From Nanobdellati archaeon (lineage in GTDB: Archaea; EX4484-52; GLR71), in the NCBI GenBank assembly GCA_019429005.1, contig JAHYJR010000001.1, positions 70,663-134,662 of the forward strand: a stretch of DNA of 64,000 bases, given 5' to 3'. Below are positions 38,397 to 47,800 of this stretch, piece after piece. The notes under the pieces were generated by a model that was given only the letters and a program-made list of their open reading frames with translations, searched no databases and was not told the origin of the DNA. The translations under genes were made by a program, and so were the position numbers. The first letter of the stretch is position 1, and the number at the start of each line of letters is the position of its first letter.

Positions 38397-38972
38397 GTCA
38401 AAAATTTACTATTTTTATTGCTATAGTTCTATAGGAAATGAAGGTTTATATACATATCGCAAAAAATTATAAAAATTACACCCACACCCCTAGATTTCCT
38501 GTCGAATTATATATTAATACTAATATTACAATTAAATATAACAGTGTTATATATGTTATATATTACAATATATTATAATAATTAAATAAAAAATCAATAT
38601 AATTAATATAATAACCTTTTTAACCCAATTAATAGATTTTTGTTTAATAAAACTCCATAAGAAACTAAAGGGTGAGGGTGTTATTATTAATATTATATAA
38701 TTCAAAAATCATAATCGTCTATGTATTAAATTATTTATTTATTATATAGTTTTTTGAAAAATAATTATTAAAAAATATTATATTTTTTATAAAAAATAAT
38801 AATTTATAATTTTTAAATTATTTTTAATATTTAAATCACTTATAATCTTTATTTATAATAAATTTATAATCTTTATTTATAATAAATTTATAATCTTTAT
38901 TTATAATAAATTTATAATCTTTATTTATAATAAATTTATAATCTTTATTTATAATAAATTTATAATCTTTAT
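38397..38972. other. cdc6-linked candidate origin, intergenic region
   Basis: A 576-bp AT-rich region. It holds three origin-box-like elements (see separate entry), an almost pure A/T stretch at 38507-38650 that could unwind easily, and a 24-bp A/T tandem repeat at 38840-38981. No gene is seen. Confidence 0.6.
38426..38680. other. Origin recognition boxes flanking an AT-rich element
   Basis: Three sequences resemble the archaeal ORB consensus (TTCCA-TGGAAAC-AAGGGGT type). Plus strand at 38426-38444: TTCTATAGGAAATGAAGG, without the full G-run. Minus strand at 38480-38506: GACAGGAAATCTAGGGGTG. Plus strand at 38652-38680: CTCCATAAGAAACTAAAGGG followed by a G-rich tail. The two G-rich boxes are inverted and flank about 145 bp of nearly pure A/T, which is the classic ORB/unwinding-element layout. 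Confidence 0.62.
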
Positions 38973-38981
38973 TTATAATAT
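38840..38981. repeat. 24-bp A/T-rich tandem repeat (6 copies)
   Basis: The unit TTATAATCTTTATTTATAAT+AAAT repeats about six times almost without change and runs into the last codons of the regulator gene that ends at 38973. Confidence 0.9.
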
Positions 38982-39689
38982 TTTTTTTAATTTTAGTATA
39001 AGTGTATCTATATTTTTGATCTGTGTTATAATTATAGGTATATTTTCCATTTCAGCTATTTTTTTTGCTAACTTATCAAGTTTTTCCATATTATGTAAAA
39101 CAACAACTCCTGGTTTAAGATTAGTAACTTTCATTGCAATTAACGAGCTTCTTCCACTTTTTACACCTGTAAATATCATAGCACGTTCTGTTGTTAGACC
39201 ATAAAGTCTTATCAATTCAGATGGTGAAAGACCAACTATAGCTTTAATTGAATCAATTATAGTGTAACCATATATTTTCTTATTAATATTATCTTTACCA
39301 ACAATAATTTTACCATCTATAGTATCTATAAATTCTTTTAATGTTACAGGTCTAGGTATTTCTTTTATATCAATTATAGCATCATTTAATATATTTTTTG
39401 AATGTAGGCTTGTAAACTCATTTATTATAAGACTACCATTTTTTTCATCAATTTTAATTAAAGCATTTACAATTTTTTTAATCATTTCAATACCTGGACT
39501 TTTTCTTCTTCCACTTTCATAATCAGATATAACTGAAGGCATTACTTTCATTTCAGCAGCAAGATTTCTTTGTGATACTCTAAACATATTTCTCCATTTT
39601 TTAATTGTATTATTAGGTTTATCAGAAATTACAATTTCACCCGCCATGTTTTTTGATAACTGATCCTTTGATACATCTTGTTCATTCAT
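38973..39689 (-). CDS. Archaeal XRE-family transcription regulator
   Basis: A 238-residue regulator with an XRE helix-turn-helix at about residues 28-80 (WRNMFRVSQRNLAAEM, VMPSVISDYESGRR) and a C-terminal domain shared by archaeal regulators of this length, which includes KVTNLKPGVVVLHN. The ligand and targets are unknown. It is the neighbour of cdc6 and of the antiporter. A 6-bp inverted repeat 140 bp upstream (39830-39849) could be its operator. Confidence 0.82.
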   Translation of the reverse strand: MNEQDVSKDQLSKNMAGEIVISDKPNNTIKKWRNMFRVSQRNLAAEMKVMPSVISDYESGRRKSPGIEMIKKIVNALIKIDEKNGSLIINEFTSLHSKNILNDAIIDIKEIPRPVTLKEFIDTIDGKIIVGKDNINKKIYGYTIIDSIKAIVGLSPSELIRLYGLTTERAMIFTGVKSGRSSLIAMKVTNLKPGVVVLHNMEKLDKLAKKIAEMENIPIIITQIKNIDTLILKLKKIL

Positions 39690-40006
39690 ATTTTATCACA
39701 ACATAATTTTAATATATAATTAATTTTAGCATATAATTAATTTTAGCATATAATACAAATTTTATTATATATAATTTTAATTTTATTAAATATTACTTTG
39801 ATATGTATTTTTATATTATTTACATTTTTTGACGACTATTAAATCGTCATAATATATTATTGTAATTTTAAAATATATTGTTAAAATATATTGTTAAAAT
39901 CTATAAAGTTATAATTTATAAAATATTTTAAAATTTTAGTAAAATATAAAACACTTTAAATTTTTAGTTTAATCAACATATTAAACAATTTAGTTTAATC
40001 AACATA
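39690..40006. other. Intergenic region with inverted and direct repeats
   Basis: A 317-bp A/T-rich spacer. It contains a duplicated TAATTTTAGCATATAA unit (about 39716-39750), the palindrome TGACGA-8 nt-TCGTCA at 39830-39849, and a 26-bp direct repeat at 39963-40014 whose units each contain TTTAAT-6 nt-ATTAAA and overlap the antiporter stop codon, so they may end its transcript. No gene is seen. Confidence 0.5.
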
Positions 40007-40951
40007 TTAAACAATATAGAGTAAGTTCTGCAAAAGATATAAAATATATATAAAATACATTAAAATATATAAAACACCTTCAGAACGCGTAATATTTTTT
40101 TTCCATAAACCTATCATAAAGAACATTGATATTATAAATAAGAAAATCAAATCAATTCTAATTGATTGAAAATCAATAACAAGTGGATTTATAATTGCAG
40201 CAATACCAAGAACCCCAATTATATTGAATATATTTGTTCCAATAATATTTCCTATAGCTATTCCAAATTTACCCTTTTTTGCTGCAGCAATACTTACAGC
40301 AATTTCAGGCATACCAGTACCAGCTGCAATAATTATAGCACTTATTGTCCATTCAGATATTGACAACATTTGTGCTATATTTATGGTTGAATTAAGAAGC
40401 ATCTTACTACTTATAAACACAAAAAATAGTGTAATTATTATTATTGTTACTTCTTTTGTTTTTGATATTTCATTATTTTTTTCAACATGATTGTTTTCGA
40501 TATCATATTTAATCGTATATAATGTGTATAATACAAGAGCTAATACCATAATAATTCCAGTCAATCTATTAATTCCACCCGTTAACATAATTAGATATAA
40601 AAAAATTACAGATAATATCATAATTATACTATCTCGTTTTATAATTTTCCAGCGTTTTACAAAAAGAGGTGAGATTATAGCCGCAAGACCCATAATTATA
40701 GTTATATTAAATATATTTGATCCTACAATATCACCCATAGCTACTGCGCTATAATTATTAAATGAAGCAACTGAACTTACAACAAGTTCTGGTAATGAAG
40801 TTCCATAAGCAATCAAAGTAAGTCCTATTACTGTTCCAGAAAGACCCACAGCAGATGCAAATCTTGTCGCAGAATCTATAAGCTTACTTGATGATACAAC
40901 CAATATTGCAATACTTATAATAAGAATTATAATTTGAACATAAAGAAGCAT
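40007..40951 (-). CDS. CaCA-family sodium/calcium-type antiporter
   Basis: A 314-residue membrane protein with about ten helices and the two inverted alpha repeats of the CaCA family: AYGTSLPELVVS in the first half and AAGTGMPEIAVS in the second, each followed by GDIVGSNIFN and GNIIGTNIFN. It exchanges Ca2+ or another cation against Na+ or H+. The gene is leaderless by the evidence of a palindromic TATA box 26 nt before the ATG, in the first copy of the 17-bp array. Confidence 0.92.
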   Translation of the reverse strand: MLLYVQIIILIISIAILVVSSSKLIDSATRFASAVGLSGTVIGLTLIAYGTSLPELVVSSVASFNNYSAVAMGDIVGSNIFNITIIMGLAAIISPLFVKRWKIIKRDSIIMILSVIFLYLIMLTGGINRLTGIIMVLALVLYTLYTIKYDIENNHVEKNNEISKTKEVTIIIITLFFVFISSKMLLNSTINIAQMLSISEWTISAIIIAAGTGMPEIAVSIAAAKKGKFGIAIGNIIGTNIFNIIGVLGIAAIINPLVIDFQSIRIDLIFLFIISMFFMIGLWKKNITRSEGVLYILMYFIYILYLLQNLLYIV

Positions 40952-40970
40952 ACATATGTTTGATTTTGAT

Positions 40971-41120
40971 ATTTTATATAAATTGATATTTTATATAAAC
41001 TGATATTTTATATAAACTAATATTTTATATAAACTAATATTTTATATAAACTGATATTTTATATAAACTGATATTTTATATAAACTAATATTTTATATAA
41101 ACTGATATTTTATATAAATT
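40971..41120. repeat. 17-bp tandem array of palindromic TATA boxes (9 copies)
   Basis: Nine head-to-tail copies of ATTTTATATAAACTRAT occupy the whole space between the divergent antiporter and endoQ genes. Each copy holds the self-complementary TTTATATAAA. The first copy is centred 26 nt from the antiporter ATG on the minus strand, and the last copy is centred 27 nt from the endoQ ATG on the plus strand; both genes lack ribosome binding sites. The outer copies therefore act as TATA boxes and the inner ones may be extra TBP sites. Confidence 0.85.
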
Positions 41121-41139
41121 ATTAACTATTAATATAATT

Positions 41140-42483
41140 ATGGTTATAAATACTGACCTTCATTCTCATTCAGGTTATGCAGGTGGTGTTGGGACAATAT
41201 CACTTGAAAACATTGAAAAGACAATGACCTTAAAAGGTATAGATATATTTGGAACGGGTGATTGTCTTCATCCTAAATGGAATAAGCATCTTAAAAATAT
41301 TCTAATCGAAAAAGAAAATGGTCTTTTTTCATTGAAAAATAGTGAAACTGATAAGCGATTTCTTTTACAAACTGAAATAATAATAACTGTAGATATCAAA
41401 AATGCACGAAAAATAGTACACACCCTTATCTTTTTCCCATCATTTGAATGTGTTGATAAGGTTACAAAATGTCTTGAATCTTATGGTATGAAAAACACTG
41501 TAGGAAGACCTTTTCTTAAATGTAACAACAATATTGATGTTTCAAATAAATTAGAAAAAATATTGAATTTAGACGATTTAATTGAAATTGTTCCAGCACA
41601 TATTATGACACCTCAAGGTGTATTTGGTTCAAACAACCCAGTTTATTCAATGAAAGAATTTTACGGAAATGTTTCTGATAGGTTTAAAGCAGTAGAAACA
41701 GGTTTAAGTGCAGATCCAAACATTTTAAATATGATACCCGAGCTTGACAATATATCATTAATATCTAATAGTGATACGCATTCAGCTGCATTGAATCGTG
41801 TCGGACGTGAATTTACATCTTTTGATATTAATAAACCAAGCTATGATTCTATAATAAATTGTATTAGAAATAGAAAAATATTGAAGACGGCAGAATTTAA
41901 TCCAGAAGAAGGAAAATTTTTTCTGACAGGACACAGGGCAGGAAAAAAAGATCATAATGATTCATATTGCGTTTTTTCACCTAAAAACACACCCCCGACA
42001 AAGATATGCCCAATCTGTAATAAATCACTTACAATAGGGGTTCTTGAACAGGTAAAGAAAATATTTGATATGCAGATAAAAAATATAAATCCCGAAGACC
42101 GAACACAATTAAAGCGAGACTTTGTGAGTACGGTTCCCTTGATAGAAATAATTGCATACACGCTCGGTATAAAGACCGTATTATCACCCAAAATTAATAG
42201 TATATATCGTGACATTATAAAAACGATAGGCGACGAAAGCAAATTGTGGTTTAATTCTAAAAGTGACATTCAAAAGAGACTTTCAGGCGTAGTTGATGAT
42301 ATTTTGATTTCAAACATAATACAAGTTAAAGATGGTTGTTTTGGTTTTAGTCCACCCGGTTTTGATGGTACTTATGGCGATCTTGTAATAGGTAAAAAGA
42401 TTGATTTTAACAATATAAATACAATATTTTGTAATCCAAATCAAACAGTTAATATCGAAAATAATCAAAAAAAACTTTATTAA
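41140..42483 (+). CDS. endoQ: Endonuclease Q (PHP-family DNA repair nuclease)
   Basis: A 447-residue PHP-domain protein of the EndoQ family, which nicks DNA 5' of uracil, hypoxanthine and other damaged bases and interacts with PCNA. Marks: DLHSHSGYAGG at the start, GTGDCLHP, PAHIMTPQGVFGS, ETGLSADP and SNSDTHSAALNRVGREF. A zinc finger begins at CPICNKSL (about 290). The gene stands between the antiporter and DP1, in the replication island. Confidence 0.92.
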   Translation: MVINTDLHSHSGYAGGVGTISLENIEKTMTLKGIDIFGTGDCLHPKWNKHLKNILIEKENGLFSLKNSETDKRFLLQTEIIITVDIKNARKIVHTLIFFPSFECVDKVTKCLESYGMKNTVGRPFLKCNNNIDVSNKLEKILNLDDLIEIVPAHIMTPQGVFGSNNPVYSMKEFYGNVSDRFKAVETGLSADPNILNMIPELDNISLISNSDTHSAALNRVGREFTSFDINKPSYDSIINCIRNRKILKTAEFNPEEGKFFLTGHRAGKKDHNDSYCVFSPKNTPPTKICPICNKSLTIGVLEQVKKIFDMQIKNINPEDRTQLKRDFVSTVPLIEIIAYTLGIKTVLSPKINSIYRDIIKTIGDESKLWFNSKSDIQKRLSGVVDDILISNIIQVKDGCFGFSPPGFDGTYGDLVIGKKIDFNNINTIFCNPNQTVNIENNQKKLY

Positions 42484-42629
42484 TAAAGCATTTTTTATAT
42501 AAGGCTTTAATTACAGAAAATATTGATTTTTGAGTAATTTTAAAGAGTATTTTTTTTGTTAAATTTAAATTTTGCTTTAAATCTAACATTAAACTCTACA
42601 AATAAAAAGTTTAAATCTAAGATAATATT

Positions 42630-44402
42630 ATGGAAAGAAGTGAAATATTAAAAACCTTTACAAAAAATGGTATTATTACAGGTGCAGATTCACTTGATTA
42701 TCTTGAAAACAAAGATATAAATATAGCTATTCTCGTAACAAAAATTTTAGATACTGGAAAATTGTTTATAACACAAAAACTTCTTGAAAGCATGTTTGAT
42801 AGTGATATAGAGTTAAATCCAGATAAAACCTTAAATCCAGATAAAACCTTAAATCCAGATAAAACCTTAAATCCAGATAAAACCTTAAATCCAGATAAAA
42901 CCTTAAATCCAGATAAAACCTTAAATCCAGATAAAATTTCAAATTCCAACAAAACGTCAAATCTAGATAAAACCACGAATTCATATAAAACAGTTAATGA
43001 AACTCACGATAAAACACTTAATGAAACTCACGATAAAACACTTAATGAAACTCGCGATAAAACACCTAATAAAAGTAAAAAGTCTAACGACAACAAAGAT
43101 TCTAATGAGATTAAAAATATATTAAAACCTATAGAAGTCCACAAAACAATATCATTTATTGCAAAAGATTATGAGGGCTCTGTGAGGCTTCATGCACAGA
43201 ACGAATTTAAAGGGCATAAGAGAGATTTATCATCCTTTGTTGATTGTTTTAATAGTCGATATAATAAGATAAAGAACTTTTTTATGAAACATAGAGATCT
43301 TAGAGGTACAAGATCAATATCAAGGTTCAAATCAACAGAAAACGAAAAAGATGTTTCTATAATAGGTATAATATCTGAAATAAATTTAACCAAAAATGGT
43401 AATACATTACTCAGTGTTGAAGATCCAACAGGGATAATTGATGTTGTTATAATGAAAGATAAGAACCTTGAGGTTGATTATCTAATACGGGATGAGATTA
43501 TTGCTTTTTCAGGTTCAGTTGCTCGCGGAACCTTTTTTGCAAATTCAATTATGTTTCCAGACATTGCACCCAAAACACCATTTAATATAACAGATCCTAT
43601 AAGCAGTGTTTTTATATCTGATGTGCATATTGGAAGTAATGAATATTTAAATAAAGTAATGGACCGTTTTTTAAAATGGATAAATGATCCAACATCAGAC
43701 GCATCAAATGTAAAATATTTATGTATTGCAGGCGACCTTGTTGATGGTGTCGGGATATATCCAGGTCAGCAGAATAATCTCAAAATAAAAAACATTTATG
43801 ATCAGTATAGTGCTTTTGAAGAGCTTATTGAAAGAGTACCAGAACATATAGAAGTAGTATTATGTCCAGGAAATCATGATGCTGTAAGACAATCAGAACC
43901 ACAACCAGCCTTTGACAAATCACTTTTACCAAATCTCGTTGGATTTAAAAACGTTACACTTGTTTCAAATCCCTCTTTTTTTGAACTTCATGGATTTGAT
44001 GATAAACAAGGTGCAACAAGTTTAATGTATCATGGTTATAGTTTTAGTAAAATAATAGATGCAATACCCGCACTTCGTGTTAAAGGTATGAGGGAACCAC
44101 AACATGTAATGAAAGAGTTATTACGCAAAAGACACCTTGCACCTCTTTATAGTTCTAACATAATGTTACCTGATATTGAAGATAATCTTGTAATCAGTGC
44201 AGCACCACACATATTCCATACAGGAGATCTACATAGTTTTGCTATTGATAAATACAAAGGTGTCCATCTTTTCTCAACAAGTACCTTTCAAGGTCAAACA
44301 TCGTTTATGGACCGTGTAGGTCACCTCGCAAACCCTGGAAAAGTAACAATTTTAGATTTAAAAGAAAATAGACCATATTTTAAGGATTTTATTACTAGTT
44401 AA
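42630..44402 (+). CDS. polB: DNA polymerase D small subunit (DP1)
   Basis: A 590-residue DP1, the 3'-5' exonuclease subunit of archaeal polymerase D. An N-terminal helical domain, an OB-fold (about 245-310) and a calcineurin-like phosphoesterase are present, the last with SDVHIGS (about 330), AGDLVDG (about 369), CPGNHD (about 412), YHGYS and TGDLHSF; the metal ligands look complete. Between the N-domain and OB-fold is a repetitive linker (about 64-150): NPDKTL in about six exact copies, then NETHDKTL in three. The family linker is variable, but this tandem expansion is unusual. DP2 follows 450 bp downstream. Confidence 0.95.
   Translation: MERSEILKTFTKNGIITGADSLDYLENKDINIAILVTKILDTGKLFITQKLLESMFDSDIELNPDKTLNPDKTLNPDKTLNPDKTLNPDKTLNPDKTLNPDKISNSNKTSNLDKTTNSYKTVNETHDKTLNETHDKTLNETRDKTPNKSKKSNDNKDSNEIKNILKPIEVHKTISFIAKDYEGSVRLHAQNEFKGHKRDLSSFVDCFNSRYNKIKNFFMKHRDLRGTRSISRFKSTENEKDVSIIGIISEINLTKNGNTLLSVEDPTGIIDVVIMKDKNLEVDYLIRDEIIAFSGSVARGTFFANSIMFPDIAPKTPFNITDPISSVFISDVHIGSNEYLNKVMDRFLKWINDPTSDASNVKYLCIAGDLVDGVGIYPGQQNNLKIKNIYDQYSAFEELIERVPEHIEVVLCPGNHDAVRQSEPQPAFDKSLLPNLVGFKNVTLVSNPSFFELHGFDDKQGATSLMYHGYSFSKIIDAIPALRVKGMREPQHVMKELLRKRHLAPLYSSNIMLPDIEDNLVISAAPHIFHTGDLHSFAIDKYKGVHLFSTSTFQGQTSFMDRVGHLANPGKVTILDLKENRPYFKDFITS
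42823..43070 (+). repeat. 18-bp and 24-bp tandem repeats inside DP1
   Basis: From 42823 to about 42935 the 18-bp unit TTAAATCCAGATAAAACC repeats six to seven times (NPDKTL). From 42995 to 43070 a 24-bp unit encodes NETHDKTL three times. Both keep the frame. Confidence 0.92.
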
Positions 44403-44448
44403 AATAAAAAAGCAAATTGGAATTTTATATCCAATTATGTAGTATCAC

Positions 44449-44676
44449 TTAATCCTTTAATTCAATTGATTGTGATACATCTATCAAAGGTTTGAGTGCT
44501 TCTGTTAAGTATTTTATATTTATTGGATTACTGAATGATATTATAATATCTTTCATTCCATCATTTTTATCAAGTTCTTCGATATCAAATTCTTCAATTA
44601 TATCGATTTTCTTAATCACATCTTCCAAAACAGATTTTTTAATATTCGCCGTAAATTCAATACTTGTTACATTCAT
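44449..44676 (-). CDS. Small acidic protein, unknown function
   Basis: A 75-residue acidic alpha/beta protein (MNVTSIEFTANIKKS opening, SQSIELKD end). It resembles a short beta-alpha-beta domain but no family is recognised. GGGGG about 9 nt before the ATG at 44676 supports the start; an in-frame TTG lies upstream. It converges with DP1; an inverted repeat ATTGGA/TCCAAT at 44416-44435 lies between the two genes. Confidence 0.55.
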   Translation of the reverse strand: MNVTSIEFTANIKKSVLEDVIKKIDIIEEFDIEELDKNDGMKDIIISFSNPINIKYLTEALKPLIDVSQSIELKD

Positions 44677-44855
44677 TTTTAAAACCCCCAAAATACTGTT
44701 ATGTTAATATATCAGTATAGACGTAATGGTTGATTAAACTATTTAAACTTAAATTAGAATGACTTTATAAATGTTATAGGTGTTATCAAAATATTGTTAA
44801 TAACTTATAATATTTACTAAATAAGTATTTTTTAAGTTCTTAATTGGTGATTATT

Positions 44856-47800
44856 TTGTCAGATTCTTCAAAAATACAAGGTCCTACTATTGATAAAGGT
44901 ACAAGGCTATATTTTGACACATTAAATAATCAGATTAAAGCAGCATATAGCGTTGCAGAAAAAGCAAGAGAGCAAGGTAAAGATCCCGAAAAAAAGATAG
45001 ATATACCTATTGCAGAAGATCTTGCAGCACGTGTTGAAGGTCTTGTTTCAATGATATTTCCAGATCTTATGGGTTCAGGTCTTGCAAATGGTATACGTAA
45101 ACTTGAAACCGAATTTGGAAAAAATGATGAGCAAGTAGCACTTTATATTTCTGAACAGGTTGCAAAAGACGAATTTTGTAAGTTTGAAAGTTTAGAGAAA
45201 TCTCTTGAAGCCGGAGTTCGTGTAGGCGTGGCTTATATCACTCTTGGTGTTGTTACAGCACCACTTGAAGGGATAACAGCAGTTAAGATAATTAATAATT
45301 ATGTTTCAATTTATTATTCCGGTCCAATAAGGAGTGCGGGCGGTACAGCAAGTGCAATGTCTGTTATAATTACAGATTATGTCAGACGTAAATTAGGTAT
45401 TGGTGATTATGTATCTGAAGATATTGAACGCAAACGTTATGCCGTTGAATTAGAAGATTATTATCGTCTTGTCGGTATGCAATATCATCCACAAGATAAG
45501 GAAGTTGAGATGATAATAAAAAATGTCAAGATTTGTCTTGATGGTGATCCTACAGAAAAATATGAAGTTTCAACCCATAAAGGTTTACCTCGTGTTGCTA
45601 CAGATAAAATACGTGGCGGTATGTGTCTTGTTGTTGGTGAAGGTCTTACGTTAAAAGCTCCAAAATTATTAAAACGTATAAAAAAGATTGGTAAAAAATT
45701 TGGTCTTGAAGACTGGTTATGGCTTGAGGATTATAATAAGCTTCAAAAAGATATACATTCAGTGAAATCTAAATCTGATGAAGATGATGGACCTAAAGCT
45801 AAATACACTCCATCTACAAAATATGTAGAAAAAGTGATTGCGGGAAGACCTGTAATTGCACATCCGGGAAAACCTGGTGGTTTTAGATTACGATATGGTA
45901 GATCAAGGACAGCGGGAATTGCAGCCACATCAATACATCCTGCAACTATGCATCTTACAGAGTTTATAGCTGTTGGAACACAACTTGCAACAGAGTATCC
46001 AGGAAAAGCAACAGTATGTACACCTGTGGATACTGTTGAAGGTCCCGTTGTACTTTTGAAATCTGGTGAAGTTAAAAATATTAATACACTTGAAGAAGTT
46101 AAAGCTGAAAGAAAGTATGTAAAGACAATATTATCTTTAGGAGATATCTTGATACCTTATGGTGAATTTGTAAGTCAAGGTAAAATACTTCTTCCTTCAG
46201 CCTATTGCGAAGAATGGTGGGCACTTGAAGCAAAAAAAGCAATTGAAGATGGAAAATCTTGTGAATCTATTGAACTGTTTACCGAAAAGCCATTTATTAA
46301 ACCAGATTTTAAAGTCGCATTAGATATTTCAAAAAAACTTAATATTCCTCTACATCCTGCATATAATTATTTTTGGCATGACTTAAAAAAAGAAGAGTTA
46401 AGCCGTTTAGTTGATATGGTTTCAAATGGAATGTATCTGAAAGGCATTCTAAAAATTAAAAATGAAAATATTAAAACCGTTTTAGAACATCTATGTATCC
46501 CTCATAAAGTTGACAGAACAAAAGAAGATTCAGAAATGATTGTATTTGAAGATGCTGTTGCAGATTGTTTATATACGATTCTTGGAGAACCATCTAAAGA
46601 CAACATAAAAAAACATATAAGTCTTATTGAAGCCGAATCTGATGTGATGAATGCTTTAAACAAATTGTCTCCAATAAAAATTAAAGAAAAAGGTTTAACT
46701 AGAATTGGCATGAAAATGGGTCGTCCCGAAAAAGCTGAAAGGCGTATTATGAAAGGAAGACCACATGTACTTTTTCCTTGTGGTGAAGAAGGCGGAAGAA
46801 TGCGTAATATTATGGAAGCTTATAAGGGTGGTGTAGTCAGTGCATTTCTTCCAACATTTCGTTGTCCAAAATGTAATAAGACTGTATCATTTAGTATTTG
46901 TAATTTTTGTGGTTCAAAGACACGAGAATATCGAGTTTGTAAAACCTGTTCACGTTCAACATCTGATAAAGAACATTGTGGTACACCAACATTACGTTAT
47001 AAAAGCATGAAAGTCGATATAAAAGAGCTTGTTGATGGTGCGGTTAAAAATATAGGTATGGCTGGACTTCCAGCACTTTTTAAGGGTGTGCGTGGTTTAT
47101 CTGGCAAAGAAAAAGATTTAGAATTATTGGAAAAAGGTTTACTTCGTGTTAAATATGAACTTTTTGTGAATAAGGATGGAACTACACGTTTTGATGCAAC
47201 TGATATGCCTATGACTCATTTTAAGCCTTACGAGATAAATGCACCTATTGAGTTATTAAAAAATATTGGTTATACTGAAGATGTTTATGGAAAACCGCTT
47301 GTATCTGATAATCAGATTCTTGAGCTTAAAGTTCAAGATATAATACTCTCTGACAATCCAGCTTTCTCTGGGGCAGACTATTTTATAAAAATCTGTCAAT
47401 TTGTGGATGAAGTTCTTGTCAAGATTTATGGTTTAACGCCATATTACAATGTATCAGTTAAAAATGATCTTATAGGGCTCCTTGTTATTGGTCTAGCACC
47501 ACATACTTCAGCAGGTATAGTAGGACGAATTATTGGTTTCACACCAGCGCGTGTTTGTTATGCACATCCATTTTGGCATTCTGCAAAAAGACGAAATTGT
47601 GATGGTGATGAAGATTCTATATTACTTTTAATGGATGCGCTTCTTAATTTCTCAAGGAAATTTTTACCAACTACACGTGGTGCGGCTACAATGGATGCAC
47701 CTCTTGTTTTGACAACAAATTTGAATCCTGAGGAAGTGGATGATGAAGCATGGAATGTTGATGTAGATGCAGATTACAATCTTAATTTTTATGAAGATAC

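Noticed and set aside
38840-38981. Possible CRISPR array from regular repeats
   Set aside because: The repeats are contiguous with no unique spacers and are nearly pure A/T; no cas genes are present.
42766-42984. Repetitive open frames on the minus strand inside DP1
   Set aside because: They are mirror frames of the 18-bp tandem repeat and have no start signals.
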